From NCBI GenBank assembly GCA_020698575.1, contig CM036243.1:41933095-41997094 (forward strand): a stretch of 64,000 nucleotides of DNA, read 5' to 3'. Under the pieces are notes generated by a model that did no database searches, was not told where the DNA came from, and worked only from the letters and a program-made list of their open reading frames with translations. The position numbers and the translations under genes were made by a program. Every line of letters starts with the position of its first letter. Position 1 is the stretch's first letter. Shown in pieces: positions 8,795-19,689 of this stretch. Source of the DNA: Bostrychus sinensis (taxonomy: Eukaryota; Chordata; Actinopteri; Gobiiformes; Eleotridae).

Positions 8795-11052
8795 TCAACA
8801 GCTGTAAGATTTCTTTCCTGTGTGAGTAATCATGTGTTCATTAAGACGACTTTTCCATTTGAAACAACCTGAGCACTTATGTGGTCTTTGTCCTGCGTGA
8901 ACTAATCTATGTTTCTGTAAACCTGTCCTTTGCTTAAATCTCTTCCCACACTCTGAGCACCTGCATGGTTTGGCATTTACTCCCATGTCAGTCACAGAGG
9001 AGTCAGGAATTATCATTGCACTGTTGACCGATCTGCTGCATGAGTCCTCATGTGTTCATTTAGATCATTTTTGTTTCCAAAACCTTTCTCACAAACTGAA
9101 CAGATGCGATGAGTTAATTTCCGATGTCGACGAAGATCACATTTTTGTTTGAAATCTCTCTCACAAACTGAACATTTGAAAGGTCGGTCATTCTGAGTGA
9201 ACTTTTATGTGTCTTCTGAAGTCTGTTTTATTTGGAAACCCCTTCCCACAGTCTGAGCACCTGTATGGTCTGGGGTTTCCTGCCACATCAGTCACAGAGA
9301 AGTCAGGAGTTAGCGTTTCATACTCTACATGAGTCTTCATGTGTGCGCGGCAGATCAACGTCCTCTGTAAAACCTTTCTTACAAACGAGACAGATGTGAT
9401 GAAGATGTTGTGAATGTTCAGTGAGCTGGGAACTGCTTTTGAAACAGTTGCTCACAAACTGGACAGACGTGATGTTGATCTTTCAGATGTCGAGTAAAAT
9501 CCGATTTGTATTTGAAAGTCTTGTCACAGTCTGAACATTCGAAAGGCCGCTCTACTGTGTGAGCTGTCATGTGTCTTTGCAATTTTGTATTATTTGGAAA
9601 TTCCTTCCCACACTCAGAACATGGGTATGTTCTGGGGTTTCTTCTCACCCCAAGCACAGAGGAGTCAAGATTTTTCAGTGATTTTTCGTCTAGTACTTCC
9701 ATCCTCTACATGAGTCCTCATGTGTTCCTTTAGATTGCGTTTCTTTACAAAACCTTTCTTACAAACTGGACACATTTGATGTGGAACTTTCTGATGTTGA
9801 CTAAGGTGGGATTTTAGTTTGAAACCTTTTTCACAAACTGAACATACATAAGGTCTCTCTTCTTTGTGAATTTTCATGTGGTAGTTAATACCACCTTTCG
9901 TTGTAAAACCTTTCTCACAGACTGAACACTTGAAAGGCCTCTCTTTAGCAGTGAACATTCTTGTGCACCTGTAAAACTGTTTTAGTTTTAAACTCCTTCC
10001 CACAGTCTGAGCACCTGAAAGGTCTGGGGTTTCCTGCCACATCAGTCCTAGAGGAGTCATCCTCTACATGAGTCCCTCATATGTTGTTTTAACTTAATCT
10101 CGTCTTTAAAACATTTCTCACAAACCAAACACCTGTGAGGCCTCTCTTTTGTGTGAACTAACATGTGAATCCGTAAATGTGAATTCCATCTAAACCTCTT
10201 CCCACAGTCTGAGCAGCTGTATGGTTTCACATCAGTCACAGAGGAGTCATCCTCTACATGAGACCTCATATGTTTTTTGAGTTTAATCTCGTCTTTAAAA
10301 TGTTTCTCACAAACTGAACATGTGAAAGGCCTCTCTCCAGAGTGAACTCGCAGGTGTTTCTGTAAACCTGCCTTCCTTGTAAACCCCTTCCCACAGTCTG
10401 AGCAGCTGTAAGGTCTGTGGGTTTCCTCCCACATCAGTCAGAGAGGAATCATCCTCTGACATGAGTACCTCATATGTGCCCTTAGATTAAAGCTCCCTGT
10501 AAAACCTTTCTTACAAATGGAACAGAAGTGATGTTGAACTCTCTGATGTTTCTTAAGATTACTTTTTAAATTAAAACTTCTCTCGCAATCTGAACATTTG
10601 TGAGGCCGTTCTCCTGTGTGAACTAACATGTGCATCCGTAAATCTGAATTCCACTTAAACCTCTTCCCACACTCTGAGCAGCTGTAAGGTCTGTGGGTTT
10701 CTCCCACATCAGTCAGAGAGGAGTCATCCTCTGAATGAGTCCTCATATGTTCCCTTAGATTAAAACGTCTTGTAAAACCTTTCTTACAAACTGGACAGAT
10801 GTGATGCTGAACTCTCTGATGTTTCTTGAGATTACTTTTTAACCTGAAACTTTTCTCACAAACTGAACATTTGTGAGGCCGTTCTCCTGTGTGAACTAAC
10901 ATGTGCATCCGTAAATGTGACTTCCCCCCAAACCTCTTCCCACAGTCTGAGCAGCTGTAAGGTCTGTGTGTTCCTCCCACATCAGTCACAGAGGAGTTAG
11001 GGCTCCAGACCGGGGCCCACTTCATTTCGACTCCTTGCCACAATCTGGATTC
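8795..11052 (-). pseudogene. ZNF gene B, decayed C2H2 array
   Basis: A finger exon starts at acceptor ttcttcag (exon start 11052), in phase with the class II exon at 14498-14660. It reads GIQIVARSRNE...LEP, then hits a stop because the whole acidic spacer is deleted: LEP is joined directly to the pre-finger segment NSSVTDVGGTHRPYSC in another frame. The array then spans at least 16 recognisable fingers in five frame blocks (11043-10438, 10434-10057, 10060-9665, 9702-9418, 9016-8795), separated by one- or two-base insertions; between the blocks more fingers are visible in broken frames. Blocks repeat with a period of about 273 bases, a three-finger module. It cannot encode a full protein as it stands. 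Confidence 0.88.
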
Positions 11053-11232
11053 CTGAAGAACAGAGCGCAGACAACGAACAGTGAGGATTTATCACCAGGA
11101 GCTTTACATGAGTTTGTGAGCAGCCCTTGTTTAATGTTTCTGATGCGTTTGAGCGTTCACCTGCAGTTCCCCTGTTGACCACAAGGGCCCCCTGTAGTCT
11201 GCTATGTTATGGAGGGTACAGTTAACTTCATA
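11053..11232 (-). other. Intron start of pseudogene B
   Basis: Sequence just upstream of the acceptor of the B finger exon, interrupted at 11241 by a hAT element. The intron as a whole runs to 14497. Confidence 0.5.
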
Positions 11233-11240
11233 AATTATAT

Positions 11241-13019
11241 CAGTGATTTCCAAAGTCAAGACTGTCATGGCCCCTTAAGTTTACACAAATCCCATGTGGA
11301 CCCCCAACGATAGAACTTCCCTCTATTCAGTGTTTAATGTCATGTTTTTCTCCATATACTTTTATAAAAACATTACAAAAAACACTGTTGGCTAAAAATT
11401 GTTTTAAAGTAATATTTTAAAACAAGTATATAGCTGTAATTCATTTCAAATTAGATTTTTTATATTGATGAATTGTCTTTTTATATTTTTGTATGTTTTA
11501 TTTGTTGTTATGGCCCAAACGGTTCGTGTATAAAGTATAATTCATTTGCATTTGTTCAAGTTGACGAATGAAAAAACTTGTTGTAAAAGGTATTTCTCAT
11601 TTCTCATTGTCCAACTTGGTAAAACGAAATTGAAAAAAGGAAGACCCCTGACGTAAACAAAGAAGGGTTGCCTTTGAAATAAAAGCCTGAGGACAAACTG
11701 TTAGCATCCCGTCTGGATCAGTAACTGTGTTTATTATTTAATTCTAAAGGCAGTGTAGTTTTATTTGTGCCTGCTTAATGCTAAGGATTTAATAAATTAT
11801 AATTATCATTGAAAAGCCCTCGTTATTATAAGAAAATATTGATTAGGAGATGTTAATTTTCTTGTCTTAGCCTATAGCTCAGTCTGGTTCCTGACAGCTG
11901 CTGATGGTAAATTTTGAAGCAGAAACATTTAATGCACAGCTTATTAAGCTTTTCTATTAAATAACTTTTTTTTTTTTTTTTTTTTTTTTAGCTAAAAGCT
12001 CTTCCTCTGAACCAACTGTAGATACAGGTCTCTCTGATAACCAACCTGAGGTACGCTGTGGGCGAAAACCACGGCGGCCAGACATCAAGTCAATAACCAT
12101 ACGCACAGTTTATGATGGATTATATCAGATTATACTGTAGTCTGACTGTGATTACATCCACCACTGATGCCCTTCCTCCACGCGAGTCTGCGCCAATGGT
12201 TGCCATAGAGACCGACATAAATATCCTGTCCCAGAGCACGAGGACGGGATATAACAAATATATATTATCATCAATATTTATTAAAATTAAATGACTAGTA
12301 ATTAAAAAACATACGTGATTACTGGAGCTAGAATGCTAACATTTTGTAACAGCGATACTTCCGGTTGGTTGCCATAGAGACCAGGATAAACAGTTGGTCT
12401 TGAGCTAACAAAAATAAAATAATAATTTATTATAAAAGCTTAACCATCACAGAACAGAAGCGTTTCATGCAGATGTCTACAGCTCTGCTTCAGAACGTTA
12501 GCTTCCAATGCAGCTGCTGTCGCTAACAGCTGGGATACTGAGCTAGGCTAACGTTAATGCCAAAAAACATGGAACCCCTAGATATTTTATTATAATAACG
12601 AGTGCTTTTCAATAATAACGATAACTTAATAAATACTTAGCATTAAGCAGGGACAAATGAAACTACGTTGCCTTCACAATTAAAAAATAAACACAACTGT
12701 CCACCAGACGGGATGCTAACAGTTTGTCCTCAGGCTTTTTCAAAGGCAAACCTTCTTTGTTTACGTCAGGGGTCTTCCTTTTTACCAAGTTGGACAATGA
12801 GAAGTGAGAAATACCTTTTACAACAAGTTTCTTTCATTCGTCAACTTGAACAAATGCAAATGACTTATACTTTATACACGAACCCCAAACCCATGTGTCT
12901 GAAATAAAGAATGAATTCAAATGTAAATTGAACTGAAATACAGACAGCCACTGAGGGGGCCCCCTGCAGTACCTTCACAGACCCCCAGGGGGCCCCAGAA
13001 CCCATTTTGGGAACTACTG
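11241..13019. mobile_element. hAT-type fold-back element with long inverted arms
   Basis: The ends are CAGTGATTTCCAAAGT at 11241 and the reverse complement of CAGTAGTTCCCAAAAT ending at 13019. They are flanked by a perfect 8-bp direct repeat, AATTATAT, at 11233-11240 and 13020-13027. An 8-bp duplication with CAGTG-type ends is the hAT signature. The arms are inverted copies over hundreds of bases: 11500-11930 (gttgacgaatg..., cctgacgtaaacaaagaag..., gaggacaaactgttagcatcccgtctgg) matches the reverse complement of 12470-12860. The central loop is about 11940-12470. No transposase frame is present, so it is non-autonomous. It sits in the intron of pseudogene B. Confidence 0.85.
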
Positions 13020-13040
13020 AATTATATTATTATTATTATT

Positions 13041-13200
13041 ATTAGGAGGAGGAGGAACAGCCCCTTGAGATGAACCGTCTCGTTTTCTTCGGGGTCTTCA
13101 ACTTAAATTCAAAATAACACAACATCAGAGCAAATAAAACAAGACAGAACTGTTCCCAACACACAGCCGCTGTCCACTCACCTCCCTCACCCGTTTACAC
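13041..13200 (-). repeat. Duplicated segment, inverted copy at 45007-45145
   Basis: Read on the minus strand, this segment (gggaggtgagtgg... tattttgaatttaagttgaagacc... aaaacgagacggttcatctcaagg) matches the plus strand at 45007-45145. The copies differ by scattered changes. It is either an unclassified dispersed repeat or part of an older duplication between ZNF units. Confidence 0.55.
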
Positions 13201-13536
13201 ACAAAACAAAACACAAGAAACATAAATGATACAGTATTTAGTCTCTGCTGAGGACGTGTGATATTTAACATGAATTATGGCTGTAATGAATAAAACAGAG
13301 AGGATTATTGCAGCTCTGTGCCTTAAGGGGAGGCTGAAGCTAACGGCTAAGCTAACGGCTAAGCTAACGTTAGCAGTGGTTTATTTAAGAGCTTTTTATT
13401 TCTGATGACGCTGTGACAGAAGTAAACACAGCTGGGTTGTGTTCAGGTTAAAGTCCTGCTCTGTACTGACCTCTAGTGGCCATCGCTGTCCACTACTTTT
13501 CAAAATGCATTGTGGGAAATTTTACTTTAAAAATTA

Positions 13537-13829
13537 AAAAGTACACAATGAAACCTGCGTAAACCACTGAGAGCATGAAGTACTTTTACTGTGTACTTTT
13601 TGTGTAATTGTACTTCAAAGTACCTAGTAATGCATACAAAGAGACTCAATATTATGATTCTGAAGTTGAATAAAAAACTTATTTCAAAAAAGTACACAAT
13701 GAAATCCACATATACCTGTTAAGTATTTGTATGCATTACTGGGTATTTTGAAGTACAATTACACCAAAAGTACACAGTAAAAGTACTTCATGCTCTCAGT
13801 GGTTTACGCAGGTTTCATTGTGTACTTTT
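13537..13829. repeat. Long near-perfect inverted repeat (104-bp arms)
   Basis: The left arm 13537-13640 (aaaagtacacaatg... tgcatacaaa) is the reverse complement of the right arm 13726-13829 (tttgtatgcattact... ttgtgtactttt) with few mismatches, around a loop of about 85 bases. The loop itself contains a third partial copy of the motif (aaaagtacacaatgaaatcc at 13689). Such a hairpin could be a small palindromic MITE, or could fold in RNA. Confidence 0.9.
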
Positions 13830-14497
13830 TTTTATATTTATATTCAATCTCAAATACAGTATGATACAGTACATAATGAGTTTAATTTGAGTCATTACTA
13901 ACTTCATGAAAAAAGTACTTCATGGTGTGAAAGTAGTAGCAGAGGTAAAGGTAGAAGTACACAGCACACTGCTGCAGTCATTTCTTAGGCTCATAGAGAA
14001 ATAGATGTGATATAATTCCACCTTAAACACTCACCATGTTTAGTTAGGGAATAATTAGTCTTTCATAATAAATGCATATTTTGTTAAATTAGTGAAAAAG
14101 TTGTGTAAATGTGCTTCTAAACTCTCTGTGGTTACTCTCGTGTGTGTCGCTCCCCCCTGGCAGAGCCACCACAACTACCGTAAACAATGCTATATTAGCG
14201 CACTCAAAATTTAGGAGCGGCTCACTTGACCACGGAAAAACAAACGTCGGCTGGCCTGACCGCAGTGAAATTTTGCGCGCACTATTTTTTATCCATTAGA
14301 CACTGGGACACCGCTACAGAATGGCGTGACGCCTGTAGGGGGCGCTGCAGAGGGTTTAGTGTCCTTCCCTTTAATAACTCTGCGTTAGAATCTGTCTCTC
14401 TGCGCTCAGCCTGAACACACGAAGGCTCCGTAAACCTGAGCGCTGTCTGTGATGTGTTTCTGTTTAAATCTGAGTTTGGTTTGGGACAAGAACCAAC

Positions 14498-14660
14498 CTG
14501 CGGCGTCCAGCTGCTGCAGCTGTTTGTGGTTCCTCTGTTTGAGCCGAAGCACTTCCTGCTCATACTCCGCTATGGTTCTTTCAAACAGCTCAAATATCTC
14601 TTCAGCTGCCGCAGTCAGGCGCTCATTCACCAAAGCTCTCAGCTTCTGGACCAAACACAT
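14498..14660 (-). CDS. ZNF gene B, first coding exon (class II, helical)
   Basis: The ATG at 14660 opens 54 codons plus one base, MCLVQKLRALVNERLTAAAE..., ending at donor GCCGCAG|GTTGGT (phase 1). The peptide is strongly helix-forming with regular Leu, Ile and Phe spacing, and matches exon 1 of gene F through about 42 residues. This N-terminal segment is known from many teleost ZNF genes, where it precedes the acidic spacer. Its partner here is the dead array at 8795-11052, so the exon may no longer make a useful protein. An upstream in-frame ATG at 14693 exists, but the family start is the MCLVQK methionine. Confidence 0.75.
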
Positions 14661-14775
14661 GTTCACTCTGCAGCTAAAGCTAACAACACGCACCGGAAGT
14701 CACGTGTTATGTTCCTCAACAGCGCGCCTCCATTCAGTTTTCACGGAGCCCCGCCCCCACGCGAACCACAGCCGG
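14661..14775 (-). promoter_or_regulatory. Promoter-like GC-rich segment of gene B
   Basis: About 90 bases upstream of the B start codon, the minus strand has a GC box (reverse complement of CCCCGCCCC at 14749-14757) in a locally CpG-rich stretch. It is likely a TATA-less promoter. The corresponding gene F promoter (54600-54735) is also CpG-rich but not closely similar. Confidence 0.4.
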
Positions 14776-14789
14776 GAGGGGACAGTTTT

Positions 14790-15760
14790 CCAGCAGTTCC
14801 CCAGTGGCTCTTTATTTTACCTCCTCTATCTTTTATATTTCAGACAAATTTAGCACCGTTTTTAATAATAATAAGTTGTATTGTGCACTCATGCACATTG
14901 TAAATAACCCAGAGCATGTTTTGCCTTTGCTGGGAACACTTTGAACACTTTATTTTGACATGTTGTATTATTTTTGTCCTGGTTGCGGTTGGCTTCCTGT
15001 TTTAACATAGAGCACTTTTATTTTTTAAGAGGTATTTCCTGTTTTAGCGCTGTGTTGTACTTATTAGCTTGACATGAGAGGGCTGTAAAAGAAAAAGTTT
15101 GGTGTTAGCTCGCTAGCCCTCTGAAGGCAAAGGTAGGTTTGTAGTTTGACACAGAATATTCCTGATCATTTTATGTTTTTTATTTTATTTTATGTATTTG
15201 TTCTGTTCAAATTTCTGTTCATTAAGGTAATTGTTAGTCCTGATAAGCTAACGTGAAGAGGAGTTTGTGTATTTGTATTGTGTTGTTTTGTTTGTGTTTC
15301 CTCAGCTCTTACGGCAGATTTAAAGATTTAAAGACACTAAATCAGAAAATCACCAGTTAAAGTGTCGACCTTCATTCAGGGGTAAATGCTACGTATATAA
15401 ATACATGGATTGTAATGAAACTGACTCACAGAACCACTCTACTACACACAGCACATAAACACAACTATAATTAAGCATAAAAATAAAAAGAATAAACAGA
15501 TGTTGACTTTTTTATTTAAACACACAGCTTTAACAAAAAGCAGAAAACTCAAAACTCATAAACATACAACCTAATAAAAAATGCATAAGTCCGTAACTGT
15601 AATGTTTAACTTTTATTTTTCAGGGCAGGTGGGGCCTCGGTCTCCTCTCTCTGTTTTTATCTGCCCTGTTTTTGAAAAGATCCTTTCATAAAAAAACGTC
15701 TCGCAGATGGGAGCGGCTCTTTGTACCGACTCGTTCCTGACAGGACACCGGACATTTCCC
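14790..15760 (+). repeat. Dispersed repeat pieces shared with 30545-30890 and 42720-43330
   Basis: Two pieces recur elsewhere. One is about 14805-14880 (tggctctttattttacc... atcttttatatttcag), like 30600-30680. The other is about 15570-15745 (gtccgtaactgtaatgtttaac... ctgccctgtttttgaaaagatcc... gatgggagcggctctttgtacc), nearly identical to 30718-30885 and present in reverse at 42745-42905. This is an unclassified non-coding element, probably a DNA transposon derivative. The stretch between the pieces (14890-15560) holds nothing I recognise. Confidence 0.5.
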
Positions 15761-15840
15761 ATTCATTTTCCCAGAGACTTTTATAAAAAGACGTCTGTGA
15801 AGAGTGTAAAAGCTCGGCTCAGCTCGGTGGTTGCTCAGGA

Positions 15841-16386
15841 GGACCACAGCTGGCTCCGGTCCATCAGAAGTTCCTCAGGAGGACCACAGCCGGCTCCGGT
15901 CCATCAGAAGTTCCTCAGGAGGACCACAGCCGGCTCTGGTCCATCAGAAGTTCCTCAGGAGGACCACAGCCGGCTCTGGTCCATCAGAAGTTCCTCAGGA
16001 GGACCACAGCTGGCTCTGGACCATCAGAAGTTCCTCAGGAGGACCACAGCCGGCTCCGGTCCATCAGAAGTTCCTCAGGAGGACCACAGCTGGCTCCGGT
16101 CCATCAGAAGTTCCTCAGGAGGACCACAGCCGGCTCCGGTCCATCAGAAGTTCCTCAGGAGGACCACAGCTGGCTCTGGACCATCAGAAGTTCCTCATGA
16201 GGACCACAGCTGGCTCTGGACCATCAGAAGTTCCTCAGGAGGACCACAGCTGGCTCCGGTCCATCAGAAGTTCCTCAGGAGGACCACAGCTGGCTCTGGA
16301 CCATCAGAAGTTCCTCAGGAGGACCACAGCTGGCTCCGGTCCATCAGAAGTTCCTCAGGAGGACCACAGCTGGCTCTGGTCCATCT
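15841..16386. repeat. Minisatellite, 40-bp unit, about 13.7 copies
   Basis: Nearly perfect tandem copies of a 40-bp unit (ggaccacagcyggctcyggt ccatcagaagttcctcagga). Variation is limited to T/C at two sites and GGT/GGA. It starts directly after the repeat piece ending at about 15760. A 245-aa open frame crosses it because the unit lacks stops; this is not a gene. Confidence 0.95.
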
Positions 16387-16407
16387 TCCACATGAATGGT
16401 TCTATGT

Positions 16408-17140
16408 CGGGCTGCGACTAACGATTGTTTTGGTAATCGATTAATCTGTCGATTACTTTTTTGATTAGTTTATTAATAATCGGAGAGAGAAGCGTGAGTA
16501 AAATGGTTAAAAACTTGAGGTGTTTTATAGTTTTTGTTAAAAACATGTAATGCTACCAAAAATCACTTAATTTTTACAAAATTAAATCAGACAAAGCTAC
16601 AAGCTTCTTGAAGATGTTTATATCGAGCACAGATACACAACAACCTCAATAAAGAAACCAAAAAATCAAGGTCACTTAATATAACTTAAAATTAATTAAT
16701 TAATTACATCAAGTATTAAAAAGTTATCAAATGTAAATTAAAGTCTGTGATAAAGTTTGTGATGAAGTTTAAAAATTAAATTCAGTTATGTTCAGATGCT
16801 AAAATGAAAAAAATTAAATGTGAAAAGTAAATATTTTTTGTTTTTGCAGAAAATATAAGATTTATTCTTCTCTCTGCTCTTTTTCATTCAAACTTCATGC
16901 TGTCATGTGAACATAGTTCTGCTTTTTTCCTTTTATATAATGAATGAAATAAATATCTGTAATAAATAGTATGATATTTTTAATCAAAAACACAAAATGT
17001 ACATTGTTTTTAACGTTTACTGCTCTCTGGGAAATAAAACGTTCTCTCCCAGAACACGGCAGTGTCAGAGTTAAAATCCCAGCGATTATTCCGTTACTAA
17101 ATTAGTTGAGGATTGTTTCAGATTATAATCAGAGCTGCAG
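16408..17140. mobile_element. MITE of the 'gggctgcgactaacgatt' family
   Basis: The left end (gggctgcgactaacgattgttttggtaatcgattaatc) and right end (cgattattccgttactaaattagttgagg... cagagctgcag) are the inverted, diverged termini of a very common teleost non-autonomous DNA element. The interior is AT-rich with no transposase frame. Confidence 0.6.
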
Positions 17141-17585
17141 GTGATCAGGCCAAAGCCAAGGCACTTCCTGCAGACTCAAACCTTAGCTCTGCTCCGTGAG
17201 CACGTCCTGTGTGCGGCTGCCAGGGGCCAGGGGCCAGGGGCCAGGGGTTTCTGCAGATGTCAGGGAGAACCTGCAGCTCCCGCTCCTGCCTCTGCTCGCC
17301 CTCAGGAGCTTCATCCCAGCGTCTCTCTCCTGCTGCAGGAGAAGTCTGTGCCGTGTGGGGAACGGTGTGACGTCGCCCGGGTCGTACTGAGATGATGCTG
17401 ACTCCTCACTGTGGGGTTGTGAGGAGGTCGGCCACATCTGGAGCTGATGTTATGACTCTAAGTCCCAGGGTTGGCTCCTGTGGGTCTGGTTTGTGAGCAG
17501 CTAACCATCGCTCACATACAGGGGGCGCTGTGGCCTCTGGATCATTACTGGCCCCTGCCTGATTTCAAGTTCAGCAGTCGATTCC
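17141..17585. other. No recognised gene
   Basis: This G+C-rich stretch includes a triplet of the 7-mer ggggcca at 17223-17245 (caggggccaggggccagggg). Short open frames on both strands show no domain. Confidence 0.35.
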
Positions 17586-17893
17586 ACAGGTCGACAAATG
17601 TTTGGACTGGATCTGCTTCTGAGATAAAAGTGGCTAAATCTCATTTATTTTGATGAAGATGAACTGAAAATCAATGATAACTGTGCTGTTAGCTATGTAT
17701 TCAAGATATTTAATGATATTGTTTCACATCAAAATCACATCTGTTTATACAATAGATTTAGGCATTTTTGCTTAAAAATAATATTTATATTTTGAAAATA
17801 TTTCATTTCTCTACATCATGCATTTTGTCCACTTCCAAGAGAGAGATTTCTGCAAATAAAAACAAAACATTTGATGTCCAAACTCCAGGACGT
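17586..17893. repeat. Dispersed repeat, inverted copy at 61085-61388
   Basis: About 305 bases (ggtcgacaaatgtttggact... ccaagagagagatttctgc... aaacatttgatgtccaaactc) are nearly identical to the reverse complement of 61085-61388. The copies are 43 kb apart and have no coding potential. The family is not recognised. Confidence 0.8.
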
Positions 17894-18167
17894 CCGTCAG
17901 TTTGATTTTCAAAGTTAAAGCCAAGCAGGGGGCAGCATTACGTTACTAATATTTAGAAGAAGAAGAAAGCCTACAAAACCTGGACTTTGTGGAAGAGCTA
18001 CCTTGGTGAAAATTGGGAAAAATCCAGCATTCCTTGCATTCCAGTAAGTGGTAAACCTTTTCGTTCTGTGTTTTGTCCAGCTTTATCAGTTAGACACGTA
18101 ATTATGTAACATTCTGTCACTGAACAACTGTTTTGTTGAACGTTTTTAGCTTAATGCTAATGAATTG

Positions 18168-18420
18168 GGGCGACCAGATTTCTAGACCCAGAAACTGGGA
18201 CACATTCAAAGGTTTTGAATATGATGCAATTAATTGATAAAATAAGTGTCACAAAAATATTTAATAAATGATTTTCAAGATTTCTATTCTTTTATATTCG
18301 TTAAAATGGGGACAAATGGGGCTAAAACTGGGTGTTTTTAGTGTTTTTACAGATGTTGGTGGGACATGAGACAGTTAAGACTGGGACTGTCCCGGTAGAA
18401 TCAGGGACTTTTGGTCGCCC
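18168..18420. mobile_element. Short MITE with GGGCGACCA termini
   Basis: GGGCGACCA at 18168 is inverted as TGGTCGCCC ending at 18420. The interior includes paired 'gggacaca' and 'gggactgtcccgg' motifs. A non-autonomous DNA element of about 253 bp. Confidence 0.6.
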
Positions 18421-19689
18421 TAAATATAATGAAGAGTAAATGTGAATAAGAAGGGCATGTCATTTTAGATCAGATGCCCAGGTAAACGCACCTGAAGTTG
18501 GCAGGATGTCAGGTTAATGCCAGTGTATTGTTATGTATTTAATTTGTACAGGTTACTGACAAAAGCGAGCGTGACTGTCTTCTGCTTGGCTTTGTTAAAT
18601 CTTTCATTTTGTTAACTTATTGTGTGTTAGTTTACAATTACCACTACAACATAAACCAACAATTAGGCCTAATTGTGTAATAATAATTATAATTATTATA
18701 ATTAACCTTGTTGTCATATTTCACTGGCATCACTACATAATGGGACAACATTAACAATGTTTCTTTTATAGGCTCTACTCAGGAATTTAACCTGTTAATC
18801 TCTGAGGCCTTTTTCCTGAAAATTCTATATCTACATTTATTAAGGTTTTACTTAGCATTTACCAGGTGTACAAAGCTAACCTTGGTAGCAAATTAATTGG
18901 TGGACTTTGGGGATTACTGTGGAAGAGAAATAATATTAATAAATTATATTGTTTGACCATAAATTGAGGTTGAAATGGATTATTCTAATTTCTGCCTAAA
19001 AAAAAAAAACACATATTTGCCTCCAAAAAAGCCTTTTTCCTTCCTGTAGTGAAGCAAATAACAACATAAATTGAAAATTTCACATATCTTGGTCTACGGC
19101 AGCAAAATTTGTGCCAAATAAACAAAGTCATGGAAAGATATACATGTTTTAGTTTAAAAAAATCCAGGTGGAATCCAACTGTGGAATAGAAATTGAAGTA
19201 GATAGTTTTGTTGCCATGAATTGTCCGAACACGAGGATGTCAAACATGTGTGTGTCAGCCGCTGTATCTCCCCGCTATGGTCCCAACAAGCGGACGCAAG
19301 GGGGCGGAGCCTCGTCGGGCTCTGTTCAGGTTTAAGAGGTTAATATTAGAAAGGCTTTGGACCAGGCTTTTTCAAGTCCACAGTCATCCTCCCTCCTTCC
19401 TTGAATTCACTCGCTCACAAGAACTCATCTTGATTAGTGCCTTAGCAAATTCAGTTACCATCCCTCCAGCCACTGTGGAAGCCTACACAGTCTTCTAGAT
19501 CACATTCACAGCTGTGAAACTGCGGTGGCCCAGCGTGGATCCAGAACCTGGACGAACATGTTCTGTAACATCTGCAAGGCAGCTACAGAGGAGGCTCGAC
19601 ATGACCCTGAAGGCTGGGCTCCACATCCAGGAGGATCTAAGAAAACTGTTCAAAGATGTCTGGCTGAAAACAACAGGTCAGTTATGGAT
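18421..19689. other. No recognised gene
   Basis: AT-rich to about 19200, then moderately G+C-rich. A plus-strand frame at 19525-19716 has one Cys pair (FCNIC) but no finger spacing or splice support. Nothing here can be called a gene. Confidence 0.35.

Noticed and set aside
15841..16386. CRISPR-like array
   Set aside because: The repeats are directly tandem with no variable spacers, and the DNA is eukaryotic.
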